Assembly (NCBI RefSeq): GCF_005221325.1
Contig: NZ_CP039888.1
Coordinates: 2,369,501 to 2,433,500, forward strand
DNA from: Agrobacterium tumefaciens
Lineage (GTDB): Bacteria; Pseudomonadota; Alphaproteobacteria; Rhizobiales; Rhizobiaceae
DNA: 64,000 nt
Direction: 5' to 3'
Notes under the pieces: generated by a model
What the model was told of the DNA's origin: nothing
What the model saw: the letters and a program-made list of their open reading frames with translations, nothing else
Database searches by the model: none
Made by a program: the position numbers and the translations under genes
Part shown: piece by piece, positions 17,652 through 27,107 of the stretch
Numbering within the stretch: position 1 is the first letter of the stretch
How the letters are laid out: each line of letters starts with the position of its first letter

Positions 17652-18128
17652 ATGGCAATGATTAACTCCACCAATTTTGGCGGTGAGACGCTCGAAATCA
17701 TCGCATTCCGCCTGCATGATCAGGAATTCTGCGTCAAGACGACGACCATCCGCGAAATTCGCGGCTGGGCGCCTTCCACGCCCATTCCCCACGCGCCGAA
17801 AGACGTCATCGGCGTCATGAACCTGCGTGGCTCGGTCATTCCGATCATCGATCTGGCCCACAAGCTCGGCATGAAGAGCACCGTCGCCAACGAAAGAAGT
17901 GCCATCGTGGTGGCGGAAGTGCACAACATGGTCATCGGCATGCTCGTTGACCGCGTTTCCGATATCCTGACGATCCCGGCAAACCAGGTCCAGCCGGTTC
18001 CGGAAATCTCGGCCTCTTTCGACAAGTCCTATTCCGAAGGTATCATTGCCAACGAACATGGCATGATCTGCTTCCTGAACCTTGCCAAGATGTTCAAGGG
18101 AACCGAAGCCGAAGATCTCGCCGCCTGA
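17652..18128 (+). CDS. cheW: CheW chemotaxis coupling protein
   Basis: This 158-residue adaptor links chemoreceptors to the kinase CheA. One CheW domain fills the protein: LEIIAFRLHDQEFCVKTTTIREI at the start, the receptor/kinase-binding stretch APKDVIGVMNLRGSVIPIIDL (about residues 49-70), and VDRVSDILTIPANQVQPVPE (about 98-118). The ATG at 17652 has GGGAAG upstream; a 19-residue upstream extension lacks homology. No cheA or other che gene is in the window. It is an orphan cheW that sits 335 bp before a chemoreceptor, probably acting with a che cluster elsewhere. A terminator follows it. Confidence 0.95.
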   Translation: MAMINSTNFGGETLEIIAFRLHDQEFCVKTTTIREIRGWAPSTPIPHAPKDVIGVMNLRGSVIPIIDLAHKLGMKSTVANERSAIVVAEVHNMVIGMLVDRVSDILTIPANQVQPVPEISASFDKSYSEGIIANEHGMICFLNLAKMFKGTEAEDLAA

Positions 18129-18183
18129 TCAGGCGATTAAGGTCTGATACACCGTTCACCGCTGTTATCGACAACAGAACCAG

Positions 18184-18217
18184 ACCGCCGAAGCATCTGC
18201 CCGGCGGTTTTTGTTTT
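18184..18217 (+). terminator. Rho-independent terminator after cheW
   Basis: ACCGCCG (18184-18190) pairs with CGGCGGT (18202-18208) across an 11-base loop, followed by TTTTGTTTT. It lies 55 bp after the cheW stop, separating cheW transcription from the chemoreceptor gene. Confidence 0.85.
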
Positions 18218-18247
18218 CCCGTTCGTCCTACAACTTAAATAAGAACA

Positions 18248-18277
18248 TTTTAATATTATGGATATCTAATATTAAAA
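18248..18277. repeat. AT-only inverted repeat upstream of the chemoreceptor
   Basis: TTTTAATATTA (18248-18258) and TAATATTAAAA (18267-18277) are perfect 11-bp inverted arms around an 8-base spacer. Runs of A and T this long are unusual in this genome. It lies about 190 bp before the chemoreceptor start, consistent with an operator or nucleoid-protein site. Confidence 0.55.
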
Positions 18278-18463
18278 GCCGACGAACAGTACCTACCCGC
18301 ATCACATCATAGGGGTCCGATCGCTGACGTAGGCCGCGAAGTCGCAAGTGCCTGCATTGCTGCCTATGGCGGCAAAACCTGTTCGTTGTTCAACATTATA
18401 CGGCGTAGGACCGCACTTTGCGTGCGGCGAGCCGCTCCGTGGACCGATATTTGGGGGACGTTA

Positions 18464-20236
18464 ATGCTGGGGTTAGGGAAAAGCGCAGATAACCGAAATA
18501 TGCTCGATGCGATATCCAGATCGCAGGCGGTCATAGAATTCGATCTCAAAGGTAATATTCTCACCGCGAACAAGAACTTCTGCGAGGCGCTGGGGTATGA
18601 CCTCAGTGAGATCGTCGGTAAACATCATCGCATGTTCTGCGACGCGGAGCTCACTAATTCGCGAGCCTATCAGGAGTTCTGGGACTCTCTTGCCCGCGGC
18701 GAATTCCAGGCAAAGGACTACCGTCGCATCCGCAAGGACGGGTCAGTGATCTGGATCGAGGCCTCCTACAATCCGGTTTTCCGCTCCGGTAAACCCTACA
18801 AGGTAGTCAAAATCGCTACCGATATCACTGCAAAGAAAATCAAGGCGACGGAGGATGCCGGCAAGCTGGATGCACTATCCCGGTCACAGGCTACCATCGA
18901 ATTTTTTCCCGACGGTACCATCATCACCGCCAACCCGAATTTTTGCGCCACGGTGAATTACGACCTCAAGGAAATCGAGGGAAGACATCACCGCATGTTC
19001 TGCGACCCTGCCTACGCCGCATCTCCGGCTTACGCCAATTTCTGGCAGCGGCTGGCATCGGGAGAATTCATCTCGGACGAATTTGTCCGCTACGGAAAAA
19101 ACGGCAAGGAAATATGGATTCAGGCCGCGTACAACCCAGTCGTGGACGATACCGGAAAAGTCGTGAAAGTGGTGAAATTCGCCACCGACGTGACCCCGCG
19201 TATGAGCGCCATCACCATGCTTGCCGATGCCCTGCAGGCGCTGGCCGAGGGCGACCTCGTGCAACGTCTGGACACCAGCTTTGTACCCAGCATGGAGAAG
19301 CTGCGTGCGGACTTCAATGAGGTCGTCGGCAAGCTGCAGGCCACCATGCAGACGATATCGCACAATGCCTCCACAATCGCCTCCGGCTCGGGCGAAATCC
19401 GCATCGCCGCCGATCAACTTTCGCAACGCACCGAACAGCAGGCAGCCTCGCTGGAGGAAACCGCCGCCGCGCTGGAAGAGATCACCACCACCGTGACCGA
19501 TGCCAGCCAGCGTGCCGGCGAGGCGGGCAAACTGGTGCTGCGGACGAGAGAGCACGCCGAACATTCGGGCGAAGTCGTTCAGCAGGCAATTTCCGCCATG
19601 GATGCGATTTCGCGTTCCTCCGGCGAGATCACCAACATCATCGGCGTCATAGATGACATCGCCTTCCAAACCAATCTTCTCGCGCTGAATGCGGGCGTTG
19701 AAGCCGCCCGCGCTGGGGAAGCCGGCAAGGGTTTCGCCGTCGTGGCACAGGAGGTGCGAGAGCTCGCACAACGATCTGCCGTCGCCGCCAAGGAAATCAA
19801 GTCCCTCATCAACACCTCCCGCGAACAGGTCGCCAATGGTGTGGATCTGGTCGGCAGAACCGGTGAGGCCTTGCGAAATATTCAGTCGCAGATGGGTGAA
19901 ATCGACGTCAATGTCTCGGCGATCGTCGAGGCGTCACGCGAACAGGCAAACGGGCTGAGGGAAATCAATCAGGCCGTCAACGTCATGGATCAGGCGACCC
20001 AGAAAAACGCCGCCATGGTGGAAGAAACCACTGCCGCCAGCCACGGTCTCTCCAGTGAGGCCGACAACCTCTACGAATTGCTGCGACAGTTCAGAATATC
20101 CGGCGAGGGACAGGTATCACCTGCCCAGCCCATCGATAAAAAACCCGCCAGCGTAACCCAGCTGCCGACACCACAGCCGCGATATGCCACAGCAAGAGCG
20201 CACGGCAATGCGGCGGCCGAATGGGCGGAGTTCTAA
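18464..20236 (+). CDS. Soluble methyl-accepting chemotaxis protein with two PAS domains
   Basis: This 590-residue receptor has no membrane segment. Two tandem PAS domains (about residues 14-125 and 134-246) are obvious duplicates: each has the pattern LDA.SRSQA.IEF, G..HHRMFCD (at 52-60 and 173-181) and Y.V.VK.ATD.T. A HAMP-like linker follows (about 248-300), then the signalling domain with the conserved hairpin tip [20 protein letters not shown] (396-415). The protein ends in EWAEF, a WxxF pentapeptide that in other receptors tethers CheR/CheB. Translation probably starts at 18464 after GGGGGA. The stimulus is unknown; PAS sensing of redox, oxygen or a small ligand is typical of cytoplasmic receptors. 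Confidence 0.93.
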   Translation: MLGLGKSADNRNMLDAISRSQAVIEFDLKGNILTANKNFCEALGYDLSEIVGKHHRMFCDAELTNSRAYQEFWDSLARGEFQAKDYRRIRKDGSVIWIEASYNPVFRSGKPYKVVKIATDITAKKIKATEDAGKLDALSRSQATIEFFPDGTIITANPNFCATVNYDLKEIEGRHHRMFCDPAYAASPAYANFWQRLASGEFISDEFVRYGKNGKEIWIQAAYNPVVDDTGKVVKVVKFATDVTPRMSAITMLADALQALAEGDLVQRLDTSFVPSMEKLRADFNEVVGKLQATMQTISHNASTIASGSGEIRIAADQLSQRTEQQAASLEETAAALEEITTTVTDASQRAGEAGKLVLRTREHAEHSGEVVQQAISAMDAISRSSGEITNIIGVIDDIAFQTNLLALNAGVEAARAGEAGKGFAVVAQEVRELAQRSAVAAKEIKSLINTSREQVANGVDLVGRTGEALRNIQSQMGEIDVNVSAIVEASREQANGLREINQAVNVMDQATQKNAAMVEETTAASHGLSSEADNLYELLRQFRISGEGQVSPAQPIDKKPASVTQLPTPQPRYATARAHGNAAAEWAEF

Positions 20237-20266
20237 ACCCGCCTATGCCGAAGCCTCACTCCGAGA

Positions 20267-21091
20267 CTACAGAATAATACGGTCCGCACGGGTGAAGATT
20301 TCGAAGTCTTCACCCCGGACTAACGCAACAAGCGTGATGCCTGCCTTATCGGCGGTTTCGATAGCAAGCGCCGTGGGGGCGGAGATCGCCACCAGAACCG
20401 GACAGCCGAGGATCGCCGTCTTCTGCACCATCTCCACCGACAGGCGGCTGGTGACGGCCACAATGCCCGTCTCGGCAGAAATACCCGCATTCATCACCGC
20501 ACCCGCCAATTTATCGAGCGCATTGTGGCGGCCGACATCTTCGCGGGCCGCCAAAAGCCCCTCACGCGGACTGTAGAACCCGGCACCGTGAACAGCCCTT
20601 GTTTCGCGATTGAGGGTTTGTGCATCGTTCAGGGCCTTCACAGCCGCAACGATGTCGTTGCCATAAACAGACGAGTTCACCCCGCTCAAATCCGGCACGA
20701 CACGCACCGCCTGCTCTATCGATTCAATACCGCAGAGACCGCAGCCCACCGGGCCAGCCATATGCCGTCGTCTCGCCCGCAGGGCATCGGCCTCGGTATC
20801 CGTCAAATCCACCTGGACATCGTAACCCTGCCCCGCCTCGACCACTTCAATAGCCTGGATTTCGGAACGAATCGATATGATGCCCTCGGTAAGGCTGAAG
20901 CCGACAGCGAAATCGACGAGATCGGCAGGACTGGCCATCATCACGGCATGGGTGCTGCCGCCGTAAGAAAAGGCAACCGGGACCTCTTCCGGCACGGCTC
21001 GCTCGCCTGTGGCAAGTGCGCCCTGTCGCAAAGCGGTTCTAACAACCCTTCGATAACTTGCTTCCACCGACACAGCAATCCATCCCTCCAT
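20267..21091 (-). CDS. fdhD: FdhD, sulfurtransferase for formate dehydrogenase maturation
   Basis: FdhD carries sulfur from a cysteine desulfurase to the molybdenum (bis-MGD) cofactor of formate dehydrogenase. The central motif GPVGCGLCGIESI contains the conserved C-x-x-C pair, and the C-terminal part has the cofactor-binding sequences AREDVGRHNALDKLAG and VAVTSRLSVEMVQKTAILG. Starting at 21091 gives 274 residues, the usual length. The open frame extends to 21280, and a GTG at 21073 with GGAGGG upstream is also possible, so the start is uncertain. No formate dehydrogenase genes are nearby. It converges on the chemoreceptor gene. Confidence 0.9.
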   Translation of the reverse strand: MEGWIAVSVEASYRRVVRTALRQGALATGERAVPEEVPVAFSYGGSTHAVMMASPADLVDFAVGFSLTEGIISIRSEIQAIEVVEAGQGYDVQVDLTDTEADALRARRRHMAGPVGCGLCGIESIEQAVRVVPDLSGVNSSVYGNDIVAAVKALNDAQTLNRETRAVHGAGFYSPREGLLAAREDVGRHNALDKLAGAVMNAGISAETGIVAVTSRLSVEMVQKTAILGCPVLVAISAPTALAIETADKAGITLVALVRGEDFEIFTRADRIIL

Positions 21092-21281
21092 GACAGGAAA
21101 CGCACCTTCATCGCGGCCTGTGACCGGTAAAGCGGCATTTCTCTTCGTCTTCACATTTAGCCCATCAACCCAAAAATCGGAATCGATTTCGGCAAACGCG
21201 GCACGCAGTCCGAAGGGTGCTTTGCAAGGCCACCATCCGACGTGTCCCAAGCAGTGAAAACAGGAGACAGCCAAAAACAAA

Positions 21282-21304
21282 AAAGCGACCGAAACGGCCG
21301 CTTT
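21282..21304 (-). terminator. Terminator of the atpHAGDC operon
   Basis: On the minus strand AAAGCG-G-CCG, loop TTT, CGG-T-CGCTTT form an imperfect stem followed by a T-rich tract (TTTTTTGTTTTTG). It lies about 50 bp after the atpC stop. Confidence 0.8.
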
Positions 21305-21355
21305 CTGTTTTAAATATTTTGTGGGCAGTCATTCTTTCGAACCCGCCCGGTGCTT

Positions 21356-21766
21356 TCAAGCGGCGACGAGAACCTCATGCAGGTTCGTCAGCTCATAGAG
21401 GTGCTTTTCAAGCTTGGTCAGGTGCTCGTGGTGATGATTGCCTTCCTGAATTTCGGCCTTGGCCGCATCGATGCGCTTCTGCAGCGTATCGGGAGACATA
21501 TCGTCAGCCGAAACGGCGGATTCGGCAAGAAGTGTGCAACCCGTCGGAAGAATATCGGCAAAACCGCCGAACACGACGTATTTGTGCGTTTCTCCAGAGG
21601 CGAACTTCACCGTTACCAGACCCGGCTTGATCGTGGTCATCGTCGGCGCATGATTGGCCAGAACCGTCATTTCACCCAGCGTAGCCGGGATGACGACTTC
21701 CGTAACCGTTTCGGAAACGAGCAGACGCTCCGGGGAAACGAGATCGAATTTGAAACTGTCAGCCAT
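21356..21766 (-). CDS. atpC: ATP synthase F1 epsilon subunit
   Basis: This 136-residue protein has an N-terminal beta-sandwich (ADSFKFDLVSPERLLVSETVTEVVIPATLGEMTVLANHAP), typical of AtpC, and a C-terminal helical hairpin (DTLQKRIDAAKAEIQEGNHHHEHLTKLEKHLYEL). It couples the gamma rotor to the c-ring and can inhibit ATP hydrolysis. It is last in the operon, separated from atpD by a longer gap (129 bp) than the other junctions. The gap contains a GC-rich hairpin that may tune expression. Confidence 0.96.
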   Translation of the reverse strand: MADSFKFDLVSPERLLVSETVTEVVIPATLGEMTVLANHAPTMTTIKPGLVTVKFASGETHKYVVFGGFADILPTGCTLLAESAVSADDMSPDTLQKRIDAAKAEIQEGNHHHEHLTKLEKHLYELTNLHEVLVAA

Positions 21767-21859
21767 GGCTATTCACTTCTTTTCAATTACGCGGGCGTCA
21801 CGGACTTCATTGCTACAACGCTGGCATCACCATTCCGGTTTCGCCACCGTTGCCGGCAA

Positions 21860-21882
21860 GGCGCGCAGTTGAACCACGCGCC
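21860..21882 (-). other. GC hairpin between atpD and atpC
   Basis: GGCGCG (21860-21865) and CGCGCC (21877-21882) can pair across an 11-base loop, starting 14 bases after the atpD stop. No U run follows. It may stabilise or attenuate the transcript before atpC, as such structures do in some atp operons; that role is inferred. Confidence 0.35.
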
Positions 21883-21895
21883 CGCCAATTCATAA

Positions 21896-23368
<1,473 letters not shown>

Positions 23369-23373
23369 TTACC

Positions 23374-24252
23374 TCAGAGCGCTTCCGCGCCCGAAATGAT
23401 TTCAATGAGTTCCTTGGTGATCTGAGCCTGACGCTGACGGTTGTAGGAAAGCGTCAGCTTGTTGATCATCTCACCGGCATTGCGCGTTGCATTGTCCATC
23501 GCGCTCATCTTGGCGCCCATTTCACCGGCAACGTTTTCGAGCAGAGCCCGGAAAACCTGAACCGAAATGTTGCGCGGAATAAGGTCTTCCAGAATAGAAG
23601 CCGCATCCGGCTCATATTCATAGACGGCGCTCTGCGTCGTCTCAGCCGCCTCCACAACAGGCGTTGCGGCCGGAATGAGCTGCAAGCCGGTCGGGATCTG
23701 GCTGATGACGGACTTGAATTCCGAATAGATCAGCGTGCAGACGTCGAATTCACCCGCGTTGAAGAGCGAGATCACCTTCTTGGCGATCTGGTCGGCATTT
23801 TCAAAACCGACCTTCTTCACTTCGCGCAGTTCGACGCGCTCGATGATGTTGGCTGCAAATTCGCGGCGAAGGCTGTCGTAACCCTTCTTGCCGACCGTGA
23901 TGATCTTGACCGTCTTGCCTTCGGAAATCAGCTTGCGGGCATGATCGCGGGCAAAACGGGAAATCTGCGAGTTGAAACCGCCGCAAAGACCACGCTCAGC
24001 CGTGCAGACGACGAGCAGATGCACGTCGTCCTTGCCGGTGCCGGTCATCAGCGCCGGAGCAACGTCCGCCTCGACCGCCGTGGCGATGTTGGCAAGAACG
24101 GCGCTCATACGCTGAGAATAAGGCCGGGCGGCCTCCGCAGCTTCCTGGGCGCGCCGAAGCTTCGCCGCGGCGACCATTTTCATCGCCTTGGTAATCTTCT
24201 GCGTCGCCTTCACGGAGGCAATGCGGTTTTTCAGATCCTTTAGTGAAGGCAT
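23374..24252 (-). CDS. atpG: ATP synthase F1 gamma subunit
   Basis: This 292-residue rotor shaft starts [27 protein letters not shown], the conserved N-terminal helix. The Rossmann-like middle has [17 protein letters not shown], and the C-terminal helix ends with [41 protein letters not shown], the conserved rotor segment. It lies 31 bp after atpA and 23 bp before atpD in the minus-strand operon. Confidence 0.98.
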   Translation of the reverse strand: MPSLKDLKNRIASVKATQKITKAMKMVAAAKLRRAQEAAEAARPYSQRMSAVLANIATAVEADVAPALMTGTGKDDVHLLVVCTAERGLCGGFNSQISRFARDHARKLISEGKTVKIITVGKKGYDSLRREFAANIIERVELREVKKVGFENADQIAKKVISLFNAGEFDVCTLIYSEFKSVISQIPTGLQLIPAATPVVEAAETTQSAVYEYEPDAASILEDLIPRNISVQVFRALLENVAGEMGAKMSAMDNATRNAGEMINKLTLSYNRQRQAQITKELIEIISGAEAL

Positions 24253-24283
24253 CCGTTATCCGTCCGAGTAAAAGAGCCCTGAT

Positions 24284-25813
24284 TTAAGAGAAAGACTTGG
24301 CGAAGTTATCAAGAGCGCCCTTGAGCTTGCCCTTGGTATCGTCGCTGATAGCCTTTTCCGTGCGGATGGTGTCGAGGATCGCCTTGCCTTCCGAGCGGAG
24401 GTAGGAGAGGAAACCCTGCTCGAACTTGCCGACCTGCGCGACCGGGATCTTGTCGAGGTAACCGTTGACACCAGCGAAGATCACCGCAACCTGCTCTTCC
24501 GTCTTGAGCGGAGAGAACTGCGGCTGCTTCAGAAGCTCGGTCAGACGGGCGCCGCGGTTGAGCAGGCGCTGCGTGGAGGCGTCGAGGTCCGAACCGAACT
24601 GGGCGAAGGCAGCCATTTCACGATACTGGGCGAGTTCACCCTTGATCGAGCCGGCAACCTGCTTCATCGCCTTGATCTGAGCGGCGGAGCCAACGCGCGA
24701 AACCGACAGACCGACGTTAACAGCCGGGCGGATACCCTGATAGAACAGGTCGGTTTCAAGGAAGATCTGGCCGTCGGTGATCGAGATCACGTTGGTCGGA
24801 ATGAAGGCCGAAACGTCGTTACCCTGAGTTTCGATGACCGGCAGAGCCGTCAGCGAACCAGCGCCCATTTCGTCGGAGAGCTTTGCAGCGCGCTCGAGAA
24901 GACGGGAGTGGAGGTAGAAAACGTCGCCCGGATAAGCTTCGCGGCCCGGAGGACGACGCAGCAGAAGCGACATCTGACGATAGGCAACGGCCTGCTTGGA
25001 AAGGTCGTCGTAGCCGATGAGAGCGTGCTTGCCGTTGTCACGGAAGTATTCACCCATGGCGCAACCGGCAAACGGTGCGAGGTACTGCATCGGAGCCGGA
25101 TCGGAAGCCGTTGCGGCAACGATGATCGAGTACTGCAGCGCGCCGCGCTCTTCCAGAACCTTTACGAACTGGGCAACGGTCGAACGCTTCTGACCGATAG
25201 CGACATAGACGCAATAAAGCTTGTCGCCGTCAGGACCATTGTCGTGAATGGCCTTCTGGTTCAGGATCGTGTCGAGAATGATGGCGGTCTTGCCGGTCTG
25301 GCGGTCGCCGATGACCAGCTCGCGCTGGCCACGGCCAACCGGGATGAGGGCGTCGATGGCCTTGAGGCCGGTCGACATCGGCTCATGAACCGACTTGCGC
25401 GGAATGATGCCGGGAGCCTTGACATCGACGCGCGAACGCTTGGCGGCATTGATCGGGCCCTTGCCGTCGATCGGATTGCCAAGCGCGTCAACGACGCGGC
25501 CGAGCAGTTCCGGGCCGACGGGAACGTCAACGATAGCTCCAGTCCGCTTTACGGTGTCGCCTTCCTTGATGTCACGGTCAGAACCGAAGATAACCACACC
25601 GACGTTGTCGGCTTCGAGGTTGAGCGCCATGCCGCGAATGCCGCCGGGAAACTCGACCATTTCGCCGGCCTGAACATTGTCGAGGCCATAAACGCGGGCG
25701 ATACCGTCACCGACGGAAAGCACCTGACCGACTTCCGAGACTTCCGCCTCGTTGCCGAAATTTTTGATTTGATCTTTCAGAATTGCGGAAATTTCCGCGG
25801 CGCGGATATCCAT
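24284..25813 (-). CDS. atpA: ATP synthase F1 alpha subunit
   Basis: This 509-residue non-catalytic nucleotide-binding subunit starts [19 protein letters not shown]. The P-loop is [15 protein letters not shown] (about residue 170), and [22 protein letters not shown] (about 373-394) carries the conserved arginine finger. Its start codon overlaps the atpH stop by one base (TGATG), so translation is probably coupled. The window shows only F1 genes; in alphaproteobacteria the F0 genes are normally at a separate locus. Confidence 0.98.
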   Translation of the reverse strand: MDIRAAEISAILKDQIKNFGNEAEVSEVGQVLSVGDGIARVYGLDNVQAGEMVEFPGGIRGMALNLEADNVGVVIFGSDRDIKEGDTVKRTGAIVDVPVGPELLGRVVDALGNPIDGKGPINAAKRSRVDVKAPGIIPRKSVHEPMSTGLKAIDALIPVGRGQRELVIGDRQTGKTAIILDTILNQKAIHDNGPDGDKLYCVYVAIGQKRSTVAQFVKVLEERGALQYSIIVAATASDPAPMQYLAPFAGCAMGEYFRDNGKHALIGYDDLSKQAVAYRQMSLLLRRPPGREAYPGDVFYLHSRLLERAAKLSDEMGAGSLTALPVIETQGNDVSAFIPTNVISITDGQIFLETDLFYQGIRPAVNVGLSVSRVGSAAQIKAMKQVAGSIKGELAQYREMAAFAQFGSDLDASTQRLLNRGARLTELLKQPQFSPLKTEEQVAVIFAGVNGYLDKIPVAQVGKFEQGFLSYLRSEGKAILDTIRTEKAISDDTKGKLKGALDNFAKSFS

Positions 25814-26379
25814 CAGCCAACCTCTTTCAGTGCAAGCTTAAGGGTGGAAAGTTTGGTGCGAAGAGACGTATCGATCTGGCGCGAACCGACCTTGACGATC
25901 AGGCCGCCGAGGATCGACGGATCGACGGTAACGGAAATCGTCACATCCTTGCCGGTAACGCTCTTCAGCGCCGCTTTCAGTTCAGTTTCCTGCGCCTCGT
26001 CGAGCGCATGTGCCGAGGTGACCTCGGCGGTGATTTCGCCGCGATGGGCGGCGGCAATGGTGCGGTAGGCGCGGATCATGCCGGGAACGGCAAAGAGGCG
26101 GCGGTTATTCGCAACAACCTTGAGGAAATTGAGAGCGAGACCAGCGATGCCGGCCTTTTCGCAGATCGCGGTGATTGCTTTGAACTGATCCTCGGCGGAA
26201 AACACCGGGCTCGCAACCAGACGCTTCAAATCGCCACTTTCGTCGAGAAGTGCGCCGAACTTGTCCAGTTCGGTCTGAACCGCTTCGACCGTACCCGCTT
26301 CCAAAGCAAGCTCGAAAAGCGACGACGCATACCTTTCCGCTACACCGGATGTTCCCTGGGAGGTGTCTGCCACGGGCAC
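25813..26379 (-). CDS. atpH: ATP synthase F1 delta subunit
   Basis: This 188-residue stator subunit (OSCP homologue) joins F1 to the peripheral stalk. The N-terminal helical bundle ([34 protein letters not shown]) and the C-terminal signature [34 protein letters not shown] are clear. It is the first gene of the operon, with 261 bp of non-coding sequence upstream that should hold the promoter. I cannot place the promoter convincingly. Confidence 0.96.
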   Translation of the reverse strand: MPVADTSQGTSGVAERYASSLFELALEAGTVEAVQTELDKFGALLDESGDLKRLVASPVFSAEDQFKAITAICEKAGIAGLALNFLKVVANNRRLFAVPGMIRAYRTIAAAHRGEITAEVTSAHALDEAQETELKAALKSVTGKDVTISVTVDPSILGGLIVKVGSRQIDTSLRTKLSTLKLALKEVG

Positions 26380-26640
26380 TTTTTCCCTGCTAATCGTCCA
26401 AGACCATCAGCGATGGGGCTCCACCGCATCAAATTCTTGAAATCGTTTCAATTTCCCCGAAAAAGACCGGAATTCCCCCCTGCCTTTTCCCAATTTCGCG
26501 GTCCGTCTAGCATAGGACGCCGGGACTCGCAACACGCGTAATAGCGGAAAGCGCCGTTTGGGCAAGGGGGAATGCGTTTAAATTTTCCGATTTCGCTCAG
26601 GATGCGGCGCATCTGCGGCACAAATGCCAAAAAGCCCGCT

Positions 26641-27027
26641 TCAGACCAGCCCGAAGACGTAGCTCAACGCGAGTGCGGACAGCAGAAAGTGCACAACCAG
26701 AAGTAAGAAATTCCGCATGGTTGCGCCACCATCCGACAGTATGGAGAGAATGCCGCCGAACACGCTGAGGCCGAATGCCGCACCAAAGGCGAGATAGACC
26801 ATGGGCTGGGCGAGAAGCAGGGCCGCCGCACCGAGACCGAGATAGAACCCGGCAAGCGACGAGCGTACGAGCGCATAACCATCCCTGCGCTCGCCGGCCG
26901 GCTGCAAACCGAAGGCACGAAGCGTCAAGCCCGGCGCAAACATGAAAAACAGGCCGATGATGGCTGATACCACCGCCGCGCCGAAGGCCAGTTGCTCGCC
27001 GAATTCGGCCGGAAAATAAAACTCCAT
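26641..27027 (-). CDS. Small four-helix membrane protein (DUF4345-like), function unknown
   Basis: This 128-residue protein is mostly hydrophobic, with four likely membrane helices: LAFGAAVVSAIIGLFFMF (about 10-30), SLAGFYLGLGAAALLL (about 55-75), VYLAFGAAFGLSVFGGILSIL (about 78-98) and NFLLLVVHFLLSALALSYVFG (about 106-127). The layout resembles small DUF4345-type inner-membrane proteins. I set the start at 27027 (MEFYF, preceded by GGGGA) rather than a TTG four codons upstream. It lies alone between the atp promoter region and priA. No function is known to me. Confidence 0.75.
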   Translation of the reverse strand: MEFYFPAEFGEQLAFGAAVVSAIIGLFFMFAPGLTLRAFGLQPAGERRDGYALVRSSLAGFYLGLGAAALLLAQPMVYLAFGAAFGLSVFGGILSILSDGGATMRNFLLLVVHFLLSALALSYVFGLV

Positions 27028-27107
27028 CTCGTTCCCCAAATCATTGTGTTGTTCGCTCGCGTTATGACACGGTCACGACAGCGGGAAAACGCCTTGATTG
27101 GCAAAGT

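Larger units (their letters stand above)
18129..18463. other. Intergenic region between cheW and the chemoreceptor
   Basis: These 335 bp hold the cheW terminator (18184-18217), a very AT-rich perfect inverted repeat (18248-18277) and the presumed chemoreceptor promoter. The stretch 18300-18460 shows no further recognisable element. A frame extending the chemoreceptor upstream to 18386 is judged non-coding. Confidence 0.6.

Noticed and set aside
16164..18059. A 631-codon frame antisense to tamB and cheW
   Set aside because: It runs across two unrelated sense genes and their intergenic region, and has repetitive Arg/Gly-rich translation typical of shadows.
18386..18463. Longer chemoreceptor N-terminus starting at 18386
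   Set aside because: The extra 26 residues (Arg/Ala-rich) show no homology pattern, and GGGGGA before 18464 is the better ribosome-binding site.
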